This document shows, piece after piece, positions 22,580 to 31,548 of a stretch of DNA of 64,000 bases. The position numbers and the translations under genes were made by a program. This DNA is from CAVSVP01 sp963731125 (GTDB lineage: Bacteria > Pseudomonadota > Gammaproteobacteria > Competibacterales > Competibacteraceae): the NCBI GenBank assembly GCA_963731125.1, contig CAVSVP010000007.1, forward strand, positions 806,001 through 870,000. Reading direction: 5' to 3'. The notes under the pieces were generated by a model. That model was not told the DNA's origin. It ran no database searches and saw nothing but the letters and a program-made list of their open reading frames with translations. Positions within the stretch are counted from its first letter, which is position 1, and each line of letters opens with the position of its first letter.

Positions 22580-23581
22580 TCAACCTGGTAAAGTGAAACG
22601 ATACTGATCCCATAGGCGGGTTCCGAATGAGAACACTTTGGCGACCATGGATTTCTTGCTAACGTGGGTAACTTCAAATAGGTTAGCCGATTGACTGGCT
22701 TTTAGCAGATAATCGTCGCTGGTGCATAGTTCGTCGACGAGCTGGCACTCCAATGCCCGGGTGCCGTACCAGTGTTCACCTGTAGCGACCCGGTTAATAT
22801 CTACGGCATTGCGATGCTCGTTGACGAAGTCTTTAAAAAGCTGGTGGGTTTCCTCAATTTCCTGTTGAAACTTCATGCGACCCTTATCAGTATTTTCTCC
22901 GAAGAAGGTCAGGGTTCGCTTGTATTCTCCGGCAGTAAATTGTTCAAAATCAATTTCATTTTTCTCTAATAGACGATGAAAGTTAGGAAGCTGCGCAACG
23001 ACGCCAATGGAGCCTATGATGGCAAAAGGAGCAGCAATAATACGGTCGGCGACACAAGCCATCATATAACCGCCACTAGCGGCAACCTTGTCCACCGCCA
23101 CCGTTAGCTGCATTTTTCTTTCCTTGATACGAAGTAACTGAGAGGCCGCCAAGCCATAAGCATGGACCAAGCCCCCGGCGCTTTCCAGACGCAACAGCAC
23201 GGCATCTTCGGGATCGGCCACGCTAAGAATAGCGGTAATTTCCTCTCGCAAGGAAGCCACGGCCGAGCCGCGGATATCACCATGGAAATTCAGGACAAAA
23301 ATCCTATGGTCCTGGGATTTGGTTGCGTGTTTTTCAGCCTTATGTTGCTTTTTTAGGTGCTTAAGCTTTGCTTTAAAGGCTTTCTTGGGCAGTATGGCCG
23401 CATGCAGCGTATTGGCCATGTCTTCATATTTCCGATTGAGGTGCTTGACCTCAATATGCTCTTTAATCTTTTGATGACCGCGGGAAGACAAGGCGACGAT
23501 ACCACCTGCGATGATTAAAACAGCGGCTACCACGGTGATCGCTTTTGCCAGAAAGAGGCCGTACTCGTTTAGAAACTCCAT
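22580..23581 (-). CDS. sohB: SohB-like S49 inner-membrane protease
   Basis: A 333-residue SppA/SohB-family serine protease. Membrane segment at about residues 10-33, then a basic helical stretch (HLKKQHKAEKHATK), then the S49 domain. The catalytic Ser is in VAASGGYMMA and the Lys in GEYKRTLTFFGENTDKGR, the usual Ser-Lys dyad. Length matches E. coli SohB. It converges with ssb. Likely role: degrading membrane or periplasmic peptides from the inner membrane. Confidence 0.92.
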   Translation of the reverse strand: MEFLNEYGLFLAKAITVVAAVLIIAGGIVALSSRGHQKIKEHIEVKHLNRKYEDMANTLHAAILPKKAFKAKLKHLKKQHKAEKHATKSQDHRIFVLNFHGDIRGSAVASLREEITAILSVADPEDAVLLRLESAGGLVHAYGLAASQLLRIKERKMQLTVAVDKVAASGGYMMACVADRIIAAPFAIIGSIGVVAQLPNFHRLLEKNEIDFEQFTAGEYKRTLTFFGENTDKGRMKFQQEIEETHQLFKDFVNEHRNAVDINRVATGEHWYGTRALECQLVDELCTSDDYLLKASQSANLFEVTHVSKKSMVAKVFSFGTRLWDQYRFTLPG

Positions 23582-23772
23582 GGAGATATTCTCAGTTAAA
23601 TAGAGTTAAAGTGCACTTATGCCATATGCGTTGTTCTGGAATCGGGGCTGGTTAATCATATCCTGACCAGCCTATGGCTAGCGCTAGTGGCGTATTGACT
23701 GACAGCAGTCAAGTACTTGCGAAGGTGCACAAGAGCCGAACATACTGGGCCGTAGCATAATTTGTAATAATG

Positions 23773-24165
23773 TTATGGGTTAGCTTGGGCAGCTGCATAA
23801 GCAGCGATGATTTCGTTGTGTTGGAAAGCCAATTGATGCTGCTGCGCTTCGGCAACTGAGAGCCAGCATACTTCCGAAACTTCATCCGGTTGAGGAACAA
23901 GGGTGCCGCTAGCGTTGCCCACAAACACCTCGAGAATTTCATCAAAATAATTGAAAAAACGCGGCGCAAAGTCCAATCCGGTTTCTTCCTTGACTTCGCG
24001 AATAATAGCGTCTTTCGCGGTTTCAAAGCGATCAATATGGCCACCCGGCAAGCATAACATACCTGCAAAGGGCTTTACGGTTCGCCGAGTTAACAATATT
24101 TTTTCAATTCCGTTTTCCTGTTTGCTGATAATCGCTGCAACCGTTGCTTTCACGTCTTTTTTCAT
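23773..24165 (-). CDS. Nudix hydrolase
   Basis: A 130-residue pyrophosphohydrolase. The Nudix box is complete: GHIDRFETAKDAIIREVKEETGL, written here as its parts GHIDRFE and REVKEETG, at about residues 41-63, with the catalytic glutamates in REVKEE. The substrate cannot be told from the sequence; ADP-ribose-like or dinucleotide substrates are common in small members. It stands alone, with short non-coding stretches on both sides. Confidence 0.88.
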   Translation of the reverse strand: MKKDVKATVAAIISKQENGIEKILLTRRTVKPFAGMLCLPGGHIDRFETAKDAIIREVKEETGLDFAPRFFNYFDEILEVFVGNASGTLVPQPDEVSEVCWLSVAEAQQHQLAFQHNEIIAAYAAAQANP

Positions 24166-24449
24166 CCTCGTATGCTCCGCTACTCAAGTCTCTAGAGTCA
24201 TGTTTTCTGACACGCTAAACAATAGCAGTATCCTATTGACGATACACCTTGAGGTGAAATGATTTGAAAGGTGTACCGTCAATCTAACGGGTAATTTGAC
24301 GGCGAGCCAGCCCTTGAGGGCTGGCGAGAGTCGCGCAACCATATCCGTTTTCTAATAGGTGCTTAAGAAAATCCCGATACAGGTCGAACTCTCGCTGCGA
24401 CGGCCGAGGTAAGCCGTTGCCGCAGAACAAAGGATAGCGATCGCGACGA

Positions 24450-26702
24450 CTAAGAGTTTTGATACTGGTGTACTCTGGGCGCCGATTGCGCAAACACTTT
24501 GGCAATAGGCCGTAGATCCATCCACCACTGCTCAGTGGGACGGTGCTTTTCCTTATCGCCTATTTGATAAAGGTCGGCGAGCTTATGCACCAACACTTCT
24601 CCCTTCTGCATACCGATAAAGGCGGCTTCGGACTGGGCCTGTTCAGCTTGTTCGATTAAAAAACGGATAGAGCGATCCGCTATGCGGGTTGCCTGAATAC
24701 GATCGAACGGCGTGGGATCTCCTCCTTGTTGAATGTGGCCGAGAATAGCCTGGCGTACATCGAAAAGGCTATCACCTTCCTCTTTAAAGAGAGCGGACAT
24801 AAAAGCCGTGTCGTAAGTCGCGTTAACATATTCATTACGAATCATCATTCCGAGCCGTTTCCCACGCGTAAAATCGATTTTAAGTTTCTCCACATCCGCC
24901 TGCAAATCCTTGAGCGTAACACCCTCTTCAGATAGATAAATACGTTCGGCGCCAGTAGCCAAGCCGCTCATCAGCGCCAGGTAGCCGCAGTAACGCCCCA
25001 TCACTTCCACCACAAAGACGCGATGGGTGGCTACCGCCGACTGTTTAAGCTTATCAATGGCCTGCACAATGCTGTTCAATGCCGTATCAGCGCCGATACT
25101 GAGCTCCGAGCCAGGCAGATTATTGTCGATGCTAGCCGGTAGGCAGATAATGGGAATATTAAAAACCGGGAAATCCTGGCGTGCCTCATATAAACAGTGG
25201 GCTGCCTCGTAGCCACTCCAACCGCCAATGACCAGTAGACCCTGAATATCATGCGCTTGCAGGTTACGGGCGATAGCTTCGTAGTCCTCTGGTTTTCTGA
25301 GAACCCGCCGGTTGGTGCCGAGTTCAGAGCCTCCCATCGATGCCCAGCCGGCAACGCTATTCCAGTCCATTTCTCCAATCTTGCCTTTAATCAATCCTGG
25401 AAAACCGTTGCGCACGCCGAGCATAATGTGCCCCTTATCGAGCCCGATCCGGATGGCTATCCGGGTGGCCGTATTCATCCCGGGTGAGGGTCCACCGGCA
25501 TTGAGTACCGCCAACCGGAAGCGCTGTTGGTCGGGTTTAGGCGGATGCGGCAGGCTCCGCGCCAAGGTTCGGAAAGTGCGGAAAGAAGCCTTAAAACTGC
25601 GGCCACGCAAATCCATGGCTTTTTCATAGTCGCCGGCTGCTATGGTTTTAGCGACGGCTTGAGTTTTTTCCACACAATCCATCAGTGGCGACTTCGCAAT
25701 CCGATTGCCTCGCATGCCGATCAGGCAAGGTTCGGATTTCGGCGTCGCGGATAAGACCTCTTCCACCGCCGCATGGCCCAACAATGTGCTCATATAGCGG
25801 TCAAAAGCGCTGGGGGCTCCACCTCGTTGCACATGTCCCAGGATGGTTACCCGTACGTCAAGTTTCAGACGCTCCCTAAGCACTTGTTCTACGTGGGCGC
25901 TCTTAATAGGATTACCGTGCCGGTCCCGAGCCCCCTCCGCCAGTACTACGATACTGTCGCGGCGTCCAGCTTTGCGACCGCCCTCGAGAGCATCGCACAT
26001 TCCCTCTTCCCAATTATCCATCGCTGGCGGACTTTCCGGGATAAGTATCCAATCAGCGGCGGTAGCCAAACCACCCATCAACGCAAGATAGCCACAATTG
26101 CGGCCCATGACTTCGACGACAAAGGTGCGTTGGTGACTTGCGGCAGTGCTCGTAATCGCGTCAATAGCCTCGGTAATGCGATGTAGAGCGGTGTCGGCGC
26201 CAATGGTCATATCGGTACCGAACATATCATTATCGATAGAACCAACCAGACCCACGATGATTAGGTTGGGATGGGCCTGCGCCATTTCCTGAGTGATCTC
26301 ACCCGTTTCTACGAGTTCAGCAAGTAGCCCGGACCATTCCTGGCGAAACAGGTTCGCACCTGTCAAACTACCGTCACCGCCTATGATCACTAAGCTATCG
26401 ATGTCTCGCTCCAATAGATTGCGGGCTGCTCGTAAGCGTCCCGCCCGTTCCCGAAACGCAGGGCAGCGGGCCGACCCGATAACGGTTCCGCCACGGTGCA
26501 TAATCCCACCGACAGAGTCCCAATCCATTGCTTTGATGCGGTCACCGCCGTCTACCATTCCTTGATAACCTTCGTAAATACCATAGGCGTCTACGCCGCG
26601 ATCCAGGGCAGTGCGTACCACCGCTCTGACCGCTGCGTTCATGCCCTGCGCGTCGCCGCCACTGGTAAGCACGCCTAAGCTTTTCTTATGGATTATCGAC
26701 AT
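24450..26702 (-). CDS. Two-domain (eukaryote-like) 6-phosphofructokinase
   Basis: A 750-residue tandem PFK. The N half (about 1-375) has an intact active site: TSGGDAQGMNAAVRA, GGDGSLTGAN, SIDNDMFGTDMTIGADTAL and EVMGRNCGYLAL. The C half (about 390-750) has lost key residues: GGWSGYEA in place of GGDGS and ASIDNNLPGSELSIGADTAL with Asn at the second Asp. This is the division of labour of animal and fungal PFK-1, in which the C half became an allosteric site. Bacterial PFK is normally about 320 residues. The product would be committed glycolysis (ATP or PPi donor not decided). A hairpin CCAGCCC-TTGA-GGGCTGG lies about 125 bases past the stop, without a U-tract. Confidence 0.9.
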   Translation of the reverse strand: MSIIHKKSLGVLTSGGDAQGMNAAVRAVVRTALDRGVDAYGIYEGYQGMVDGGDRIKAMDWDSVGGIMHRGGTVIGSARCPAFRERAGRLRAARNLLERDIDSLVIIGGDGSLTGANLFRQEWSGLLAELVETGEITQEMAQAHPNLIIVGLVGSIDNDMFGTDMTIGADTALHRITEAIDAITSTAASHQRTFVVEVMGRNCGYLALMGGLATAADWILIPESPPAMDNWEEGMCDALEGGRKAGRRDSIVVLAEGARDRHGNPIKSAHVEQVLRERLKLDVRVTILGHVQRGGAPSAFDRYMSTLLGHAAVEEVLSATPKSEPCLIGMRGNRIAKSPLMDCVEKTQAVAKTIAAGDYEKAMDLRGRSFKASFRTFRTLARSLPHPPKPDQQRFRLAVLNAGGPSPGMNTATRIAIRIGLDKGHIMLGVRNGFPGLIKGKIGEMDWNSVAGWASMGGSELGTNRRVLRKPEDYEAIARNLQAHDIQGLLVIGGWSGYEAAHCLYEARQDFPVFNIPIICLPASIDNNLPGSELSIGADTALNSIVQAIDKLKQSAVATHRVFVVEVMGRYCGYLALMSGLATGAERIYLSEEGVTLKDLQADVEKLKIDFTRGKRLGMMIRNEYVNATYDTAFMSALFKEEGDSLFDVRQAILGHIQQGGDPTPFDRIQATRIADRSIRFLIEQAEQAQSEAAFIGMQKGEVLVHKLADLYQIGDKEKHRPTEQWWMDLRPIAKVFAQSAPRVHQYQNS

Positions 26703-26905
26703 GTTTCTTCTCCCGGGTGAGTTGTTGGACCTGCTGAAAGTGCGTCACTATGCCATATAAGCCGTTTAGGGGTGGACTGATTGGGCCGTCAGTCAGAGTT
26801 AAATTAAGGTGTTACGCTTATCTGGATTTCTCAACATTATAGATACTGCCGCACACACTGCGGGATAGCATAAAACTTGCCAACGCGTTGCCAGACTTGC
26901 AGACA

Positions 26906-27526
26906 TTACTGGAAAGCAGTTCTTTTATCACTACTGGCTGCACAAAAGGCATCCTGTAATTGGGGGAACGTCATGGTAACGGGAAACTGAGAAAATTCTT
27001 CACTAATGCTTTGGGGAGGGCGAAACAAAATGCCTACGTCCGCCGCTGTCAACATAGCGATGTCGTTATAGGAATCGCCCGCTGCAATGACGCGAAAGTT
27101 CAACCCTTGAAAGGCGTGCACTGCATGGCGTTTGGGTTGCGATTGGCGCAGTCTGTAGCCCACTATGCAATTATCTGCTACGTCGAGTTGATGACATAGT
27201 AAAGTGGGCCAGCCGAGTTGTCGCATTAGGGGTGCGGCAAATTCATAAAAGGTATCTGAGAGAATGACGACTTGAAAGTGTGCTCTAAGCCAGTTGAGGA
27301 AATCAAGAGCTCCCTCCAAGGGTCTCATCTCGGCAATGAACGACTGAATATCGGACAAATGCAAATTATGCTGTGCCAATAATGACAGGCGCTGTTTCAT
27401 TAACGCATCATAGTCGGGAATGTCACGAGTCGTGGCGCGTAAGGCAGCGATTCCGGTACGCTCGGCAACGTTGATCCAAATTTCCGGCACCAGAACGCCT
27501 TCCAGATCTAGGCATGCGATTTCCAT
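26906..27526 (-). CDS. thrH: HAD phosphatase, ThrH-like (phosphoserine phosphatase / homoserine phosphotransferase)
   Basis: A 206-residue HAD enzyme. Motif I is CLDLEGVLVPEIW, motif II LSDTFYEF, and the distal motif GDSYNDIAML. The Leu-Glu in DLEG and the WINVAERTGI cap match ThrH of Pseudomonas, which dephosphorylates phosphoserine and can move the phosphate to homoserine. It is a free-standing gene between pfk and the integron. The exact substrate is inferred from family resemblance. Confidence 0.85.
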   Translation of the reverse strand: MEIACLDLEGVLVPEIWINVAERTGIAALRATTRDIPDYDALMKQRLSLLAQHNLHLSDIQSFIAEMRPLEGALDFLNWLRAHFQVVILSDTFYEFAAPLMRQLGWPTLLCHQLDVADNCIVGYRLRQSQPKRHAVHAFQGLNFRVIAAGDSYNDIAMLTAADVGILFRPPQSISEEFSQFPVTMTFPQLQDAFCAASSDKRTAFQ

Positions 27527-27752
27527 AGAGAATTCCTCTGTTTACCCAACGTTTTTTTTGGGCAGGAGTTTGTTGACTGAAGAAAACGGCAATAGGGTTG
27601 CTTTGCGGAGTGCAAGTCTGCTGTGGGAACCATTAATAATGTATTCCCTCCTTACTCCGCAAGGGCTAAGGTGTTGTTAGGCATCGCAGGCGAATACTTT
27701 CATAGCCTCACGATCTCTTCGATATCAACACCTCCGGCAAAGGCACGGTGCG

Positions 27753-27911
27753 ATTAGTTGGCTGCTGAGTCTTTTGGGTCTGTTAGTACTGCCGCTAGGC
27801 TATAGTCCGATCACACTCCGGCCGCGCTATCTGCCGGACTTAGGGTGAGCTAGATCATGCTGCTGGAGACAGTGTGCGATCCGTTGTGGGTTTGGCTCGT
27901 CCTTGGGGCGG
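27753..27911 (+). pseudogene. Remnant of an EamA/DMT transporter cut by the integron
   Basis: Out of frame with itself, this stretch still reads ISWLLSLLGLLVLPLGYSPI, then RYLPDLG, then after a frameshift VS-stop-IMLLETVCDPLWVWLVLG. The last part matches the conserved C-terminal helix of EamA transporters (as remembered: LLETVLGPLWVWLVLGE), with an amber codon where Leu is usual. Similarity ends a few bases before the integrase stop, so the integron border is probably at about 27905. The rest of 27527-27752 holds nothing I can recognise. Confidence 0.5.
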
Positions 27912-29311
27912 TTAAATTTTACTATCAATACTATCCAGGGGGCTTCGCATGCCTTGTCCGCCTCTGTTCAACACGTGCGTGTAGATCATGATGGTGGAGA
28001 CATCGGCGTGGCCAAGCAATTTCTGAACCGTGCGGATATCGCAACCGCTCTCAAGCAGATGGGTTTTGAAAGAATGCCTTAGAGAATGGCAATTCACTTT
28101 CTTATTGATCCTAGCGTTGACCGCTGCCTTTTTGACCGCTTTCTGCAAACCGTTTTCGTGAATATGATGCCGGCGGGTCTTGCCGCTACCGGGATCGACC
28201 GATAAACGCCCGCTGGGAAACACGTACTGCCAGATCCATTCCTTGGGTGCGTTGGGGTACTTTTTCGCCAATGCATCAGGCGGATAGACTGCACCGAAAC
28301 CCTTGCGGCAGTCGTCTTCGAACAGTTGGCGAACCTCTGCTCGCAGCGCCGCCATTAGCGACTCGGGCAGCGGCACGACCTGGTTCTTGGCACCTTTGGC
28401 GTTACGGATTGCGATTTGTTGATACTCGAATCTATATCCTGAGTCCTCAAGCGCACACATTCCATGAGCCGCATGCCCGTGCCGTAGAGTAGGCTGGCCA
28501 TTAGCCACTGCGTCCCCTCGATCTGGGCCAGCAGCGCACAGATCTCGCTACGGGTGAGTACCACCGGCAAACGTTGCGGCCGTTTTGCCCGCGCGAATGC
28601 GTCGAGCCGGTCCAGGGGTTGATCAAGTCCGTGCTTGTAAAGAAAAACCAACGCATTGAGCGCTTGATTCTGAGTGCTGGCGGCGACATTTCTCTTGACC
28701 GCCAAATGTTCAAGAAATGATTTTACCTCAGCGGCGCCGAGCTCGCGTGGGTTCTTATGGTTAAAGAAAAGGATGAAACGACATACCCACTGCTCGTAGG
28801 CTTGCTCAGTGCGAATCGAATAGGCGCGCCGACGAATCTCAGCGACCAACGCCTTGATAACGTTGTCGTGAGCTTCGCGCACTCGATCCAATACACCGGT
28901 TGGGGTTACGGCTTTGCGAGAGGCAGCCGGCGCTGCTAAAACGTCACGCGCTATTGTCGAATGCTTTGGTTCCAGCTCACGGGCAGAGTCTTTCCAGTAG
29001 TTCCAATCGAAACCCCGTGCCCAAGACGAACCCAACACTCTCGCGAAAAGCATCTCAAGCGCCTCGACAAGTTGGCAGTACTGCCACTCTTTAAGCTGGC
29101 CGGTTCTGCCTATTTTTCGAAGGTAGGCTGTGACCTCATTGCTGGTGTGCTGCTCGAGTGGCGTGTCATTGTTAACCTTGAGGTACTGTTCAACCCGGAG
29201 CATATACCATCGCCAATAGCGTTGATTAATGCCCTGATCTTGAAGAACTTTAAGAAAACGATCCCAAATCTGGTAATCGCGCTCAGGAGCAGCAGAACTT
29301 GAGAGATCCAT
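27912..29311 (-). pseudogene. intI: Integron integrase, frameshifted, with an extended N-terminus
   Basis: A tyrosine recombinase. Frames 29311-28430 and about 28430-27912 join to about 466 residues if one T is restored in ATAGATTCGAG near 28430. The core follows IntI1 closely: RRRAYSIRTEQAYEQWVCRFI, LPVVLTRSEICALL, LYGTGMRLMECVRL (catalytic Arg), HSLRHSFKTHLLESG, HADVSTIMIYTHVL (Tyr), and the end GGQGMRSPLD. The integron-only insert (PPDALAKKYPNAPKEWIWQYVFPS, given as its parts LAKKYPNAPKEW and WQYVFPS) is present. About 130 residues precede the normal start (DYQIWDRFLKVLQDQGINQR...), unlike the 337-residue IntI1. It is transcribed away from the cassette array, as in all integrons. Probably inactive now. 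Confidence 0.85.
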
Positions 29312-29754
29312 GGGCCACCTAAGTTCGACATATAGACTCTATTTCTCATATGGTATTATGAAAAAATTCAATAAAAATTAGACGATTGCGTCATGGACGT
29401 GCGGTGAGACATGTAAATTTATAGTGGCACGCCTATGCCAGATAATGGCTTGATATCTGGGTTTGAGGCGTCTACAGTCGTGGTAATTTCTGGAAAAAAT
29501 TCTTAGCTCGACCCGGTGCGGGACCGACTTCGGACAGGCTAAGTGGATGGTTTTCAAGATTTTCAAGACTAAGTCTACCAGCGGTGATCAACATCACCTG
29601 GCCGGTCCGCCAGCGATGTTGCCCGCCCGGCTAAATGGACGGGGAGGGACCAGTGATGTAAGTCTTTGAAAATGCTATGTAGTGGCATTTTTTAAAAGTA
29701 GCATAAGCTAAATCAATGACTTACGTTATTATATGGCGAACTTGGGTGGCTAGG
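29312..29754. other. Integron leader / presumed attI and cassette promoter region
   Basis: About 440 bases between the integrase start and the first cassette gene. A core-like GTTATTA occurs at 29725-29731, next to the first cassette, and is the best attI crossover candidate. AAAATGC-N9-GCATTTTTT at 29668-29693 looks like a weak intrinsic terminator. CCTAAGTTCGACATATA near 29316 resembles the ends of the palindromic element at 44194-44372. Confidence 0.4.
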
Positions 29755-30168
29755 ATGCCAACATCCGCGCAAATCCTTGAGCTGCATCGCCGAGATGGCT
29801 TTCATTGCCGATTCTGCGGGCTTCCGGTTATTCGTCCCGAGATTCGCCGCAAGATTTCGTCCCTTTATCCTGAGGCGGTTACATGGGGCAGAACAAATGC
29901 ATCTCAGCATGCAGCATTCCAAGCCATGTGAGCTCAATACGATCACGTTGTTCCGCACTCGCATGGTGGCACCAATGACCTAGACAATCTCGTCGTAACA
30001 TGCGCCGCCTGCAACTACGGAAAAATGTCGTACACCCTAGACGAGCTGGGCCTAACTGACCCCAGGCTATATCCACCAACCCAATCCCAGTGGGACGGGC
30101 TTGAGCGGCTCTTGCGGGGGTCATCTAACAATTCATTCAAGCCTAAGCCGCTTTGCGGCTCGGCTTAA
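29755..30168 (+). pseudogene. Cassette 1: HNH endonuclease with an internal TGA
   Basis: About 137 codons. MPTSAQILELHRRDGFHCRFCGLPV gives the first zinc CxxC (parts FHCRFCGLPV), and after an in-frame TGA at 29929-29931 the frame continues AQYDHVVPHSHGGTNDLDNL and CAACNYGK, a complete HNH site. The stop sits where Trp fits (TGG to TGA). Last codons lie inside attC1. The frame is open further upstream to 29716, but ATG 29755 fits the fold better. A DNA-cleaving nuclease, probably disabled. Confidence 0.72.
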
Positions 30169-30182
30169 TTCCGGCGTTAGGC
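30123..30182 (+). repeat. attC site 1
   Basis: R'' ATCTAAC (30123-30129) and R' core GTTAGGC (30176-30182) enclose an imperfect palindrome with the arms AAGCCGC/GCGGCT. All match the RYYYAAC...GTTRRRY rule. 60 bases. Confidence 0.85.
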
Positions 30183-30206
30183 GCCTTGAAAACACAACGG
30201 GTGAAA

Positions 30207-30779
30207 ATGGATACAAATTCAGAGGGCTTGGTGAATGAAGGAGCAACCGCTGTCATTACGCACAGAGTGCGTGAGGATAAGCATGCTGACTACGAGACTT
30301 GGCTAAATGAAATCGCACCACTCTGCAAAGCCTCGCCAGGCCATCTGGACTGGCACATCGTTCGCCCAATTCCAGGGCTAACAGAGACATATACTGTCAT
30401 TATCCGATTCGATACAGCAGCACATCTACAACAGTGGATGGACTCCCCAACTCGGGCCCGACTGATTGAAAAAGTGCGTCCGCTATTCGTTACAGGCGAT
30501 GACTTTTTCGTCAGTAGCGGGTTGGATTTCTGGTTCACTCCGGGAGGCGCCAAAGCTAAATTGCCCGTACGCTGGAAGCAGTATCTTGTCACGTGGTCCG
30601 CAATTTATCCATTAGTGCTCGGAGTGCCACTTGTTGTTACACCGGTGCTGCGTCGCCTAGGCGTTTCCGATAACCATCTACTGACCACGCTCGCCGTTAC
30701 CGGAACGGTAGTTTTTCTGATGGTCTACGTCGTCATGCCTCGCTACACGAAGCTGATCAAGCGGTGGCTTTTCACTTGA
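30207..30779 (+). CDS. Cassette 2: antibiotic-biosynthesis-monooxygenase-fold protein with two membrane helices
   Basis: A 190-residue protein. Residues about 14-100 form a dimeric alpha/beta-barrel (ABM) domain: AVITHRVREDKHADYETWL, HLDWHIVRP, YTVIIRFDTAAHLQQWMDSP. Two C-terminal membrane helices follow (SAIYPLVLGVPLVVTPVL and TLAVTGTVVFLMVYVVM). ABM-TM fusions of this type occur in many bacteria; the substrate is unknown. The ATG at 30207 is preferred over the upstream one at 30153, which lies inside attC1. It fills one cassette bounded by attC1 and attC2. Confidence 0.8.
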   Translation: MDTNSEGLVNEGATAVITHRVREDKHADYETWLNEIAPLCKASPGHLDWHIVRPIPGLTETYTVIIRFDTAAHLQQWMDSPTRARLIEKVRPLFVTGDDFFVSSGLDFWFTPGGAKAKLPVRWKQYLVTWSAIYPLVLGVPLVVTPVLRRLGVSDNHLLTTLAVTGTVVFLMVYVVMPRYTKLIKRWLFT

Positions 30780-30789
30780 TCATACCGGT

Positions 30790-30850
30790 GCCCAACAAGG
30801 GGCTCCAGTGGACGCTCGTAAACTCGCTCCATTGAGCCCTCGCGTTAGCC
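30790..30850 (+). repeat. attC site 2
   Basis: R'' GCCCAAC (30790-30796) and R' GTTAGCC (30844-30850, one position off consensus). The internal arms GGGGCTC/GAGCCC pair. It starts 11 bases after the cassette 2 stop. 61 bases. Confidence 0.75.
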
Positions 30851-30908
30851 CTTCCCGGCGATTTCATCAGCACTTGACTAAGAGCACAATTGTCCATACA
30901 TTGAGCTT

Positions 30909-31151
30909 ATGCGATATGAATGGGATCCCACCAAGGCAGAGGCGAACCTCGCCGATCATGGTGTCAGCTTTGCTGAGGCCGTCACCGTTTTGGAAGATGA
31001 TTTCGCGCTGACGCGCGAAGACCCGGATAGCGAAGATGAACAGCGTTTCGTCACGCTCGGTATGAGTGGCTTGGCGAATTTACTGGTGATGGACTATACC
31101 TATCGCGAACCGGATATCATCCGCATCATCTCGGCTTGGAAAAGCAACTGA
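30909..31151 (+). CDS. brnT: Cassette 3: BrnT-family toxin
   Basis: An 80-residue RelE-fold ribonuclease toxin. MRYEWDPTKAEANLADHGVSF is the family start (parts YEWDPTKAEANL, HGVSF), followed by AVTVLEDDFAL, RFVTLGMSG and RIISAWK, the C-terminal block with catalytic basic residues. It is slightly shorter than usual (about 90), missing the tail after the RIISAWK block. The antitoxin gene starts 16 bases later. As a cassette it would help keep the array in place. Confidence 0.87.
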   Translation: MRYEWDPTKAEANLADHGVSFAEAVTVLEDDFALTREDPDSEDEQRFVTLGMSGLANLLVMDYTYREPDIIRIISAWKSN

Positions 31152-31167
31152 CCGCAAAGGTTACGCT

Positions 31168-31476
31168 ATGAAAAAGACCGCCGCTGAACCGTACCGCGAT
31201 ATTGATTTCTCGGATGCCAAGCGAGGTCCGGTGGTGTCACCGGAACCAGGCAAAACGAAGATTTCCATTCGGCTCGATAATCGCGTATTAGATCATTTTC
31301 GCTGCATCGTTGAAAAAGCCGGGGGCGGTAACTATCAAACGCTCATCAACGATGCGCTCGTGGATTATATACAACAACGATCCATGCTGGAGGCTGTACG
31401 CCAAGCCGTGCGTGAAGAATTAGAACCAGCCCTAGAGCAAGCAGGGCTAACAAAGCACTCAAGCAGACGCGGCTAA
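31168..31476 (+). CDS. brnA: Cassette 3: BrnA-family antitoxin
   Basis: A 102-residue antitoxin with a ribbon-helix-helix C-terminal part (KISIRLDNRVLDHFRCIVEKAGGGNYQTLINDALVDYI, visible as KISIRLDN and NYQTLINDAL). It neutralises BrnT and represses the operon in known systems. The last codons run into attC3. A ribosome site GGTTACGC is weak; coupling to brnT is likely. Confidence 0.87.
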   Translation: MKKTAAEPYRDIDFSDAKRGPVVSPEPGKTKISIRLDNRVLDHFRCIVEKAGGGNYQTLINDALVDYIQQRSMLEAVRQAVREELEPALEQAGLTKHSSRRG

Positions 31477-31505
31477 AGCCGCGCCACCTAGCTCTCCCGT
31501 TGAGC
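31445..31505 (+). repeat. attC site 3
   Basis: R'' GGCTAAC (31445-31451, one position off) and R' GTTGAGC (31499-31505). The stem GGCGCGGC/GCCGCGCC-like pairing (GCGGC-TAAA-GCCGC) sits in the middle. It overlaps the 3' end of brnA. 61 bases. Confidence 0.75.
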
Positions 31506-31548
31506 ACTCCAGGTTATGGCTGCTTGATGGTCTTTAGGGAAACGTTCA

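Noticed and set aside
24284..24505. 73-codon frame on the minus strand overlapping the end of the phosphofructokinase gene
   Set aside because: Overlaps the coding end by 56 bases, has no ribosome site and no recognisable domain.
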